NCBI GenBank assembly: GCA_029582155.1
Contig: CM055894.1
Location: 29,319,707-29,383,706 of the forward strand
DNA length: 64,000 nucleotides
DNA from: Panopea generosa
Lineage: Eukaryota; Mollusca; Bivalvia; Adapedonta; Hiatellidae
Direction: 5' to 3'
Position numbers and translations under genes: made by a program
Notes under the pieces: model-generated
What the model was told of the DNA's origin: nothing
Database searches by the model: none
What the model saw: only the letters and a program-made list of their open reading frames with translations
Part shown: positions 46,890 to 57,882 of the stretch, piece after piece
Position numbering within the stretch: position 1 is the first letter of the stretch
Layout: every line of letters starts with the position of its first letter

Positions 46890-48838
46890 ATTAGCTCACC
46901 TGAGCAAAGTTATTCTGATCTCCTGTTGTCTGTAATCCCTCTGTCCATTAACTTATTTGTTGTGTGCACTCTAGCACCTGCAATTTTCATTTGATATTCA
47001 CTAAACTTTTAGAGTAGTTATATAACCATAATAACTCAGACAAGTTCTTGAACTGGCCAAATCCGATTATTAATGTCAGAGTTATGGCCCAGGAAACATT
47101 AAAAAATGCACTGTTTGACCATGTGTGCATTCATTTTTATTTGATCCTCAGCAAACTTACCTATTAGTTATATAACCATAAGTTCTTTAACTGGCTAAAT
47201 CAGAATATTAATGTCAGAGTAATGTCCCTTCAATTGCCAAAAACTGCACTATTTGACTGTGTATGCATCTAGCACTTGCAGTTTTCATTTAATCTTCGAC
47301 AGACTTACACACTTATTATGTAACCAAAATATATTGAACGAGTTCTTGAGCTGGCCAATCATATAAATATTGTCAGAGTAATGGCCCTTAAATTGTCAAA
47401 AATTGGGTGTATTTGATGCTGTGTGCTCTCTAGCACTCACAGTTTATATTTGATCCTCATTAAACTTACACAGTTGTTATGTGACCATACTATCTTGGAG
47501 TTCTTGAACTGGCCATATTGGATAATTAATGTTGGGTGTTATGGTCCTTGAATCAACAAAAAATACTTTATATGAATTTATGTACACTCTAGCACCTGCA
47601 AAAATTGCCTTCTTTGGCATTGTCTCCTCAACCGCAGGTGAGCGATTTAGGCCTATTCTGGCCCTCTTGTTGCATTTGATCTTCATCAAACTTAAACAGT
47701 AGTTATATTAGCATAATATCTCCGACAGGTTCTTGAACTAGCTAAATCAGAATATTAATGTCGGAGTAATGGCTCTTGAATTTTCAAAAACTGCACTTTT
47801 TTACCTTGTGTGCACTCTAGCACCAGCATTTTGCATTTGATTCTCACAAAATTTATACAGTTGGCATATAACCATAAAATCTTGGATAAGTTCTTGAAAT
47901 GGCCAAATCGGGTAATTAACGTCAGATTTTACCCTTTACTTCATATTGACGCCTTTGGACACCTAATATAGAAGGCTTTTGAATTACTGGGTGAATTATG
48001 TTTATATTAACTGACAGAGTGGAAAATAGTGCAGGAAGTGTTCAGATTGCTCATTACGAGCAATCTGAACTCTTCCTGGATTTTTTTAAAGGCCTTCAGT
48101 GATTGGTGCGGGAAAACGCATATCTATAGAGTAAAGGGTTAAGGCCCTTGAATTGTCAAAAATTGCATTATTTGACCTTGTGTGCATTCTAGTACTCACA
48201 ACTTTCACTTGATGTCAACGAAACTTACATAGTAGTTACATAACACTAATATCTTGAAGTACAGTTTCTGCTTAAATCAGATAACTATTGTCACAGTTAT
48301 AACCTTTGAATCATCAAAAATGTGTTTTTCTAGCATATGGAGTTTTTATTTGATCCTCATTAAACTGATAGAGTAATTATATACTATAATATCAAGGACA
48401 AGTTTTTGAAACCGCCCTTGAATTGTCAAAAATTGTGATATTTGTCCTTGTGTGCATCTAACACTTGCAGTTTTCATATAATATTCGACACACTTACACA
48501 GTTATTATGTAACCATAAAATATTGAATAAGTTCTTGAACTGGTCAATCGGATAAATATTGTCAGAGTTATGGCCCTTGAATTGTCAAAAGTTATGTGTA
48601 TTTGATGTTGTGTGCACTCTAGCACACACAGTTTATACTTGATCTTCATTAAACTTACACAGTTGTTAACCTTAATATCTTGAACTGGTGAAATTGGATA
48701 ATTAATGTCGGTGTTATGGTCCTTGAATCAACAAAATTGCATTATAAGAATTTTTGTACACTCTAGCACCTGCACAAATTTGGCGTTGTCTCCTCTGCCA
48801 CAGGTGAGCAATTTAGGGCCAGTTTGGTTGGCCTCTTT
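46890..48838 (+). mobile_element. Tandem-core element, family 3, copy 3, apparently two elements joined
   Basis: It starts TTAGCTCACCTGAGCAAAG. Units as in 16642-19550. A first 3' end (CGCAGGTGAGCGATTTAGGC, CTGGCCCTCTTGTT) occurs at about 47632-47673, after which units continue to a second end (CACAGGTGAGCAATTTAGGG, GGCCTCTTTGTT) at 48838. A 207-bp MITE sits at 47932-48138. Confidence 0.72.
47932..48138. mobile_element. 207-bp fold-back MITE with TTA target duplication
   Basis: It begins CCCTTTACTT and ends GAGTAAAGGG, with TTA at 47929-47931 and 48139-48141. The target inside the family 3 unit can be read from other copies. In the centre, 48032-48078 forms a hairpin with 20-bp arms (CAGGAAGTGTTCAGATTGCT pairing with its complement, one mismatch). 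TTA targets point to PIF/Harbinger or a relative. Confidence 0.85.
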
Positions 48839-48839
48839 G

Positions 48840-49430
48840 TTTATTTACTTGTCCGGAGAATAACTCAAAAACTATTCAAGCAATTTTTTTGAATCTTCAC
48901 ACAGTGACAGAGGACATTGAGAGGAAGTGTTGTGTACAAGAACCATAACTTTACCTTGCTTACTTTTTGAATTTGCTCCCTTTATTAAATTTATTTGTCC
49001 TGGGCATCACTCTAAAAGTGCTGAAACTGCATACAAAGATAGAGGACATTAAGGGGAAGTGCACTGTCTAAGAACCAGAGTTGAATTTCACAAAAAAACT
49101 TACGATAAAAATAGGTTGTAAACGTAAAGTAAGTATTGTTCATAATATTTTATATATTACTCCAAATGAAACCAAACTTGAATGAAATATACAATCATAA
49201 ACTCATGTAGATGACTATTAAAAATACTATGCATATTTGTTACTTTACATTTTCCCAGATTTTTATCATAATTTTTTTTGAAAAATGCAACCCATCACTC
49301 TACCTTGCCTTATTTTTCAATCATCACTTTTAGTATACTTCTCATAAAGATTACTCAAGAACTATTCAATGGATTTGGTTCATATTACAAATATGATAGA
49401 GGACATTGAGAGGAAGTGCATTGTCCAAAA
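48840..49430 (+). repeat. Family 13 tandem units, interrupted
   Basis: Units carry TTGTCCGGAGAATAACTCAA and GACATTGAGAGGAAGTG. The stretch from about 49081 to 49290 does not match the unit and is probably an insertion; its borders are unclear. Confidence 0.5.
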
Positions 49431-49436
49431 ACTACA

Positions 49437-52030
49437 GCTCTACTTGCCAAAGGCCAGCAGGGCTTATGTCATGGTAAATTGTCCGTTGTCCGTTTGTCTG
49501 TTAATCTTTTTCTTTTAGACACCTAGACGTTATATATTTTACATGTAGCATTTCATTGGGGCCCCCTAAAAGATTTGTTGAAGTCGCATCCCGTGGGTCA
49601 AATTTGTGGCTGCCACGGGGGTCACCGTTTAACATAGAGTTATGTAGGGAAAATGTTGTAGACACAATAGCACCTTCATTTTTAGCTCACCTGAGCCAAA
49701 GGCTCACAGGTGAGCTTTTGTGATCGCCTGGTGTCCGTTGTCTGTCGTCCGTCGTTAACTTTTAGCTTCTAACAACTTCTCCTCTGAAACCACAATTTTG
49801 GTATAACTTTACAGAAATATTCCTTGGGTGACCCTCTACCAAGTTTGTTCAAGCCATCTTGATTCTTCAAAAAACATGGCCGCCAGGGGGAGGGGCAAGT
49901 TTAATTATTAAAACTTAAAAAATCTTCTTGTCAGAAACTACTGGCTCGATTTTAAAATAATTTCACAGAAATGTTCCTTGGGTGACCCTCTACCAAGTTT
50001 GTTCAAGCCATAGTGATTCATCAAAAAATATGGTGGGCAGGGGGTGTGGTTAGTTTACTATATAAGCTACTTAGCTGTAGTATAAACTTAAAAAATCTTC
50101 TTGTCAGAAACTTTTGGTTCGATTTTAAAATCATTTCACAGAAATGATCCTTGGGTGACCCTCTACCACGTTTGTTCAACCCATCTTGATTTATCAAAAA
50201 ACATGGCGGCCAGGGGTTGGGGTTAGTTTACTATAAAAGCTATAGTAAAAATTTAAAAAATCTTCTTGTGAAAAACTACTGGCTGGATTTTAAAATCATT
50301 TCACAGAAATGATCCTTGGGTGACCCTCTACCAAGTTTGTTCAAGCCATCTTGATTCGTCAAAAAACATGGCGGCCAGGGAGTGGGGTTAGTTTACTATA
50401 TAAGCTATAGTAAAAACTTCAAATATCTTCTTGTCAGAAACTACTGGCTCGATTTTAAAATAATTTCACAGAAATGTTCCTTGGAGGAACCCCTACCAAG
50501 TTTGTTAAAACCGTAGTGATTTGTCAAAAAATATGGCGGTCAGGGATGGGGTTAATTTACTCTATAAGCTACATAGTAAAAACTTGAAAAATCTTCTTGT
50601 CAGAAACCACCGAATCAATTTTAAAACAATTTCACAGAAATGTTCCTTGGGTGACCCTTTATCAAGTTTGTTCGAGCCGTTGTGATTTGTTAAAAAACAT
50701 GACCACCACAGTGAAGTGCTAGTTTATTATATAGGCAGCTATAGAAAAACTTCAAAAGCCTTCTTGTCAGAATCTACTGACCTAATTTCAATGTAATTTC
50801 ACTGACATTTACCATGGGTGAATCTCTACCAAGTTTGAACTCTTCTATGCATCTGTTACATCTTCAAAACAAATCAAAATTATTGCCCATCTCCTATTTC
50901 TGGAATTTTAAGTGTAATTGTATTATATAATCTTCTTAAGTTGGGTGACTCAAGGTCAGTCAGGTGAGCGATATAGGGCCATCTTGGCCCTCCTGTTCAT
51001 TGAATCTTAACCAAACTTGCACAGCAGTTATATAACCATAAGATCTCGGACGAGTTCTTGAACCAGCGTCATTCGACCATAAATATTCCCACCACAGGGC
51101 TTATAAGCACATTTTAAGAGAAACTTTAAAAAATATTTTCTCTGAAAGTTCAAGACCTAGACCTTAGATATTTTACATGTATCATTGCATGGGGGTCCCC
51201 TAAAAGATTTCTTGAAATTTTGTAAAAATGACTGGGTTCAACTGTCTTAAGAGGTCAGGAGTGGCCCCAAAAGGGTACAAATTGGGAATTACAAAAACTG
51301 TTTTCTTAAGGACCGGTCAGTCAGATTTGTTCATATTCGGCATAAATTATCCCTATATGAAGGGGTTTGACTGAAAATAAGAAATAAGGGACTAATTTTT
51401 TTAGGGGCACTGTAAGGGGGACTTAGAACTTTACATAAGGATACTATGGAAAAACAGAAAATTCTCATTTTTTTATCCATTTTATAAGCACATTTTAAAA
51501 GAAATTTTCTCTGAAAGTTTAATACCTAGACCTTAGATTTTTTACATGTAGTATTGCATGGAGATCTAGTAAAGCATCTGTTGCCAGTAGAGCTTTCAGG
51601 TCTTTCTTATTTAATTATCTCCCTTTATTATATTTTATTATGCTTGTCCTGAACATAACTCAAAAAGTTTTCAAGGGATTTAGTTGATATTTCACACAAT
51701 TATAGAGGACATTGAGAGGAAGAGCAGTGTGCAAGAATCATAACTCTTTCTTCTGTCTTTACATATTTTTTTCTTTGTTATTATATTTATTATGCTAGTC
51801 CAGAACATAACTCAAAAAGTGTTCAAGGGATTTAGTTGATATTTCACACAGTGATAGAAGACAATGAGAGGAAGTGTCTTCACAGAATTAGTTTCCTTTG
51901 TTTTTTCCCCTTGTTTGGAACATACCTTGAAAAGTTTTGAAGTGAATGCTTTGAAATTGCGTACAGTGATTTGCTTTGGCAGGGGGATTGGACATGTCCA
52001 ACAAGGCTCTTGTTGATCTGGTATATATGC
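49437..52030 (+). mobile_element. Nested mosaic: family 5 broken by family 1, then family 10 and family 13 pieces
   Basis: Family 5 starts at 49437 (CTACTTGCCAAAGGCCAGCA, TTGTCCGTTGTCCGTTTGTC) and is cut at CACCTTCATT. A whole family 1 element follows (49678-50998), and family 5 resumes with CATTGAATCTTAACCAAAC. At about 51215 it switches to family 10 (CTGGGTTCAACTGTCTTAAG), returns to family 5 near 51480, and from about 51600 becomes family 13, ending AAGGCTCTTGTTG. Confidence 0.72.
49678..50998 (+). mobile_element. Tandem-core element, family 1, copy 2 (complete)
   Basis: Perfect 5' hairpin AGCTCACCTGAGCC aaa GGCTCACAGGTGAGCT, then CCGTTGTCTGTCGTCCGTCG. Seven units match the copy at 22188 closely and in the same order. 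The 3' end has hairpin AGGGCC atctt GGCCCT and CCTGTT. It interrupts a family 5 unit, which fixes both borders. Confidence 0.88.
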
Positions 52031-52313
52031 CATAGCACTCTCATTTATCGTTTATAACATACATATTAGTCATATAATCATAAGAGATCCTTTGGACAAT
52101 AGGGTTTTGTTAGGGCTACCAACAAAATATCTCTATAGGGTAAGGACTTTATTTTGTCTCTGTAGAGAGAAAAGTCCTGGCCTGGGGAGGATCGGGGTTG
52201 CTATTGGCTAGTGCCAACATCATAGTAACGTCAGCTCATACGCTACATTTAGAAAAATCAAACATGATTGTCTTTAAATTGTAAATTTACTTTAAGTTTT
52301 ATTTATGTTACAG

Positions 52314-52355
52314 ATGACAAAAATAAAAAGAAAGATGGAGGAAAGCAGAAGAAAG
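52314..52355 (+). CDS. Internal exon 7: second lysine-rich tail segment (last exon found)
   Basis: The acceptor is tatgttacag and the donor aaag|gtattt. The exon is 42 nt, phase 1-1, reading DDKNKKKDGGKQKK and ending in a split codon. It resembles the preceding exon in charge and starts with the same acidic-Asp-Lys pattern (EDK versus DDK), so the two may be old duplicates. The frame stays open through the donor, so at least one further exon with the stop codon is needed; I found none that is convincing before 64000. The seven exons together total 516 nt, in frame. Confidence 0.66.
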
Positions 52356-52610
52356 GTATTTTCATTATGATAGTAGAAAAATAAAAAGGGCTTTGTATCA
52401 GCATTGGTTTAAATTTCATAAAGCTTTCCATAAAACTTTCATCTATTACTACTCAAAGTCTTTTTTTTTTAGCTAATATTGCGAAATTTCAATTTGTACC
52501 AATTGATTTCCCCATATGTAACATATTCGCTGCCAAACGGAATGTGTTTAACTTTGCTAACCTAGTTTTTATTTTGTCATTTCCAAACATTGTTTTAACA
52601 TACCTAACAT

Positions 52611-52611
52611 G

Positions 52612-52682
<71 letters not shown>

Positions 52683-52949
52683 TTTAGCGTCATTTTTATG
52701 CCATCGAGGGCTAACAGACGATTAGTTAACCTAACCACTGTTTCCTGGGATTAACCAGTACTCGAGCACACCCCATCTCCGCAAGTAACTGATAACTTTC
52801 CCATTTGAAACAGTGGTGAGAGACGAATGATAATGAGACACAATGTCATATATCAATCATCACGGAGACTGTTGCCGGGCGGGGAGTTCAAACTTACGAC
52901 CGCTGGATTGATAGTCAGACTCGTAACCGACTGAGCTAATTGGGCCCGG
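52611..52949 (-). mobile_element. tRNA-headed SINE, copy 3, with long TGAT tail
   Basis: This is the reverse-strand member of the family at 10257. It has the fullest head (TTAGCTCAGTCGGTTACGAG and GTTTGAACTCCCCGCC on the minus strand, with outer GCCGGGC and GCCCGGC able to pair). Its tail is a long run of TGAT/ATCA repeats (52613-52678). It is flanked by CATACCTAACAT at 52599-52610 and 52950-52961. The long uniform tail suggests a young copy. Confidence 0.92.
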
Positions 52950-52961
52950 CATACCTAACAT

Positions 52962-53290
52962 TTGTCATTCTAGTTATTTTTATCCAGTATTGGATTCATC
53001 TTTTTAGTTTACAGATTTTATCAATTTTGGATAACGCCCAAAATCTGCTACATTTATTTACCATTGTTTATACACATGTATCTCTTACAGGCATATCTGT
53101 GTTTGATTTCTGTTGCATTTCACTCATCAATACTCTATAGTTAAAACTCATATAATAATATCAGTGCGATTTCACAGCTAAACCATTTGTCATACAGTTA
53201 AAGGATAATTTCATTGAGAAAGGTAATCCCACATAATATGAAACAGTTGACAACTTCAATAGGTTCTCCTTTATAAACAGGAATGCATCT
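52962..53290. other. Intron sequence after the SINE
   Basis: It contains an acceptor-like site (tctcttacag at 53081-53090) with a 16-codon frame to TAG, judged unconvincing as the terminal exon. Nothing else. Confidence 0.35.
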
Positions 53291-56260
53291 ATTTTTAGAT
53301 CTACTGGCCAAAGGCAAGAAGGGCTTATGTGATAGTGCGTTGTCCGTCTTCTGTCTTCCTGTCATACGTCGTCTATCGTCTGTTAGCAGCACTATCTATG
53401 ATACCACTAGGCCAATTAAACTCAAACTTCACATGGATGTTTCTCTTGCATAAGAGACTATACAGAAGAATTTTTTTGTTCAATCTGAAATTCAAGATGG
53501 CCACCATTACTAAAAATAGTCCAAAACTTCTCGTGAACTGCCTTAAAAGATTTTGAAAATATTTATGTAGTAATGCTAACCAACTATAGTTCTATTAGAT
53601 TTGTTCAGATGATGTCCCTGGGGTTAAAAATGACCCCGCCCCGAGGGTTCAATTAGGGGACACATGTCACTATAATGAACATTTTTTTTTTTAAAAAGGT
53701 ACTGACTTTGCCTATATTTTCACAGAGGCATTGTTTGGTCAAGGGATTCAGATTTGTAAAATCGACTGAGTTCCTCTGTCTTAAGGGTAAAAGTTGGGAA
53801 TTACAAAATTCGTTTTCTTAAGAACTGATCAGTTTGTTAATATATGGCATAAATTATTCGTATGTGTAGGGATTTGAATGAAGATAATAAGTAAGGGGCT
53901 AATATTTAAAGAGGCCCTGTAAGGGGACTTAGAATTTTACATAGGGATACTATGAGAAAATTCTCATTTTTTCATCCATTAGAGCAAAATTATTATTCAA
54001 TTTGAGTTCTGAAGCATCATCTAGTCATAGGAAATAAGATTTGGTTCAATAAGTAGAATTTACTTTCCATAAGAGGTCAGGGTAGGTGAAAAATGGGTTG
54101 AAAGAGAAAATTTTAAAAATCTTCCTCTCAACAATTGGTCTGTCAAATTTGTTCATATTTGATATATATATTATCCCATTGAGTATGGGTTTAAATTTTG
54201 TACAAATCGAGGGGCTTGTATTGATAGGGGCTCTGTTTGGGGACTTTAATTTTTACTTAGAAATTCCATGGGAAAATAGAAAAGTTCTATTTTAGCTCTT
54301 CTGGCCAAAGGCCAGCAGGGCTTATATTATGGTAAATAGTCCGTCATCCTTCATCGTCGTCTATCCGTTAACCATTTTCATGTCAACGTGATAGCACCTT
54401 CATTTTTCATTGAATTTTAACCAAACTTCCACAGCAGTTATATAATCACAAGATCTTGAACCAGCATGATTTGACCACAAATGCTCCCATCACAGGACTT
54501 ATAAGCATTCTTTAAGCCAAAACAATTTCTCTGAATGTTTAAGGCCTAGACCTAAGATATTTTACATGTAGCATTGCATGGAGGTCCCCTAAAAGATTTG
54601 TTGAAGTTTAATTTGGGTCCCTTGGGTTAAATTTGGGCCGCCACAGGGGTCACTGTTTTACATAGAGTTATATAGGAAAAATGTTGTAGACACGATAGCA
54701 CCATCATTTTTCATTGAAACTTGCACAGCAGTTATATAACTACAAGATCTCGGACGAGTTCTTGAATCAGCGTCATTCGACTACAAATGCCTCCGCCACG
54801 GGGCTTATAAGCACAGTTTAAGAGAAACTTTAAAAAACATTTTCTCTGAAAGTTCAAGGCCTAGACCTTAGATATTTTACATGTATTATTGCATGGAGGT
54901 CCCCTAAAAGATTTGTTTAATTTGCAACCCTGAAGTCAAATTTGGGGCCGCCACGGGGGTCACTGTTTTACATAGAGTTATATAGACGTTGTAGATGCAA
55001 AAGCACCTTCATTTTTAGCTCAACTGGCCAAAGGTCAGAAGTGCTTATGCGATGGTGCGTTGTCTGTCGTCCGTCGTCTGTCGTCTGTTAGCAGCACTTT
55101 CTCTGAAACTACTAGGCCAATTAAACTGAAACTTCACATGCATGTTTCTGTTGCATAGGAGACTATACAGAAGATTTCTTTTTTTCCATCTGAAGTTCAA
55201 GATGGCCGCCATTACTAAAAATAGTCCAAAATTTAAAAAATCGTTTTCTCATGAGCGGCTCAACAGATTTTCAAAATGTTTATGTAGTAATGATGACCAA
55301 CTATAGTTTTGTTAGATTTGTTCAAATTGTGTCCCTAGGGTTAAATATGACGCCGCCCCGAGGGTTCAATTAGGGGACACATGTCATAATAATATTTTTT
55401 TTATTTTTTTTTTAAATGGAAATGATTTTGCCTATATCTTCACAGAAGCATTGTTTGTTGAAGGAGGTTCAGATTTGTTAAAATGACTGGGTTCCACTGT
55501 CTTAAGGGGTCAGGAAGGGCCCCAAAAGGGTAAAAATTGCGAATTACTAAAATCGATTTCTTAAGAACCGGTATGTCAGATTTGTTCATATTTGGCATAA
55601 ATTATTCCTATGTCTGGGGGTTTGACTGCAGATAAGAATTAAGGGGCTAAAATTTATAGGGGCCCTGTAAGGGGACTTGGAATTTTACATAGGGATACTA
55701 TGGGAAAACAGAAAATTCTCTTGGATGGAGTATCCAAAAGGGCCCAAGCTAAGGATTAAAATTGTGAAATTGAAAAAGTCTTGCTCTCAATAACCTTTAT
55801 ATTACACTTGTTCATTATCCTTATACCAACAATGGATTAAATATTCTGTAAATCAAGAGACTGGGATGTATAGGGCCCATGTAAGGTTTTACTTTTACAT
55901 TTGAATATTATAGGGGAAAACTGCACTTGTTCATTTTCATATTCATGTGTAAAAAAAACCTTCTATTTATATTCTTAGCATTTCTGCTGATAACAAATCA
56001 CTATGAGTGGATGATTAAAAATTTGACAAATCAAAGGGCTGGGTTGTATAAAGATCCTATACAGGGACTATTTGATTGGTATGGGAATTTAAAATATTTC
56101 CTTTTCATAGCAATTAACTTTTTGTTAAGTATGGGTGTGGTGGGGGTATTTATCCATAAGCGGTTAACACGACCCCCAAAGAGGGTTAATTATTATAAAA
56201 TTTCCAAAAAAGAGCAATGGCCACTATAAACAAGTAGAGAGGCCTCAGGCTTCTTGTTTA
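53291..56260 (+). mobile_element. Serial cluster of family 10, family 5 and family 10 elements
   Basis: Three 5' ends are visible: TAGATCTACTGGCCAAAGGC at 53296, AGCTCTTCTGGCCAAAGGCC at 54296 and AGCTCAACTGGCCAAAGGTC at 55017, each followed by a GTCCGTC- or GTCTGTC-type block. Only one clear 3' end is present, GAGAGGCCTCAGGCTTCTTG at 56236-56255. The first two therefore look truncated or interrupted by the next. Frames such as 55927-56229 are repeat-derived (the same peptide pattern appears at 25730-25936). Confidence 0.72.
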
Positions 56261-57420
56261 AATAAGTAACTATTATTGCACAACTCCAATTGTCTGTGTA
56301 TTCACCTCTGTTATATATTCTGATGAAGAGTATACTGAAATAATGGTAAAATAATGTCAATGCTGTGTATGAAATTATGAATATACCCAATTAATTTTTG
56401 CCACCTGCCTTTTGCTCTTTAAGACAACTAACAGATTTGAGAATTTCTTCGTCTGTTATTTGGGAACTGTCAATAATATTTTCTAGTTCATCATAAGTAA
56501 AATTGATGTCAATATCAGCTTAAGCATTATTGTTATCCTCAGCATGTCACAGTAAAATTATCCTATTCACTGAAAGGGTGTCCCACATATAAGTCACATA
56601 TCAGTGATACAGACTGCAATTCATTCAAGCACATCAAAATGCACATAAAATGCGTTTGTAACACATTTTAAACAAGTTTGTTATGCAATTCAAATGCATT
56701 TTAGTTTCATTTATGGTTTTATTTCTAAACAATAAATTTTGGAAATAAATGTAGTAACTCATTTCAAAATGAAACTAAAAGCAATGTACGTTATATATAT
56801 TTTTAGCATGCATTTATGTTTCAATCATTTATTGTTTCACCATTCGCATCATTTCTGGCAATACTGACTATCTGTAGACGCAGACATCAAAACAGCACAG
56901 ATATTTACTGAGAACAACAGACAACATAATATAGCACTATTTTTTTTTAATAAATGCAAGCAGTTTTTTGTCATTAGTATATTAAAAATAATGAATACAA
57001 TAATAAAAATCTCATTGTTTATACTTTCTAACAAAATAATTTTCGGGAGTAATCATTTAATGAAAAATATATCAAATGGTTGCAACTGATTAATTAAATT
57101 GGAATGTGGGTCTTAGTTGTGATACCGACAAACAGATCCAGCATTTGTTTAATACAAAGGTTAATAACCTATAAGCATCAAAAAGTGTCATGGACTTTAT
57201 TTGTCTAAATAGTATACTAATGCTTATGTAATTATCATATCCAAAATTTAATTATTATAAGATCAATATTTAAATGAATGAATGACATTCAAATAGTTTT
57301 ATTTACTCATATGGTTGCTGTCGATTGCAAATAAATCATTTTGTTACATGCAGTCTATAAGCATCAAGAAGTGCTCTGGACAATATAACTTTAAGAAGCA
57401 TCACTTTGCATGAATATGAT
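56261..57420. other. AT-rich sequence without recognised features
   Basis: No exon, RNA gene or repeat border was seen on either strand. Confidence 0.5.
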
Positions 57421-57842
57421 TTTTAGCTCGACTATTCGAAGAATAAAGAGCTATTCTACTCACCCTGGCATCTGCATCACACCTTAGTTAAAGTTTTGCA
57501 TGAAAGTTACTATGATCTCAGTTACCATTGCATGTATTGGATTGAAACATTATACAAGACTTTCCAGTCACCAAACTACTACAATAAATAAGTTAGATAA
57601 CTCTTGTATGAATATAATGCAAATAATGGCCCTTCTTTGACTTAGAAATTCTGGTTAAAGTTTTGCATGCAAGTACCATCAAGTCCATATCTCAGCAAAC
57701 AATCAATGTATTTGATTGAAACTTTACACAGGACTTTTCAGTGACAAACCTACTACAATAACTAGGTTAGATAACGCTTACATGAAACTATTGCAAGTTA
57801 TGGCTCTTGTTTGATTTAGGGCTTTTCCAGAATTAAATGAAT

Positions 57843-57882
<40 letters not shown>

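Noticed and set aside
52870-52949. Functional tRNA gene on the minus strand
   Set aside because: It is the head of a SINE with body, tail and target duplications; the bases between the acceptor-like stem and the D arm do not fit a normal tRNA.
53091-53140. Possible terminal exon of the receptor gene (acceptor tctcttacag, phase 1, 16 codons to TAG, reading GISVFDFCCISLINTL)
   Set aside because: The phase fits, but the hydrophobic, Cys-rich peptide is unlike the lysine-rich tail, and no polyadenylation signal follows closely. Too weak to annotate as coding.
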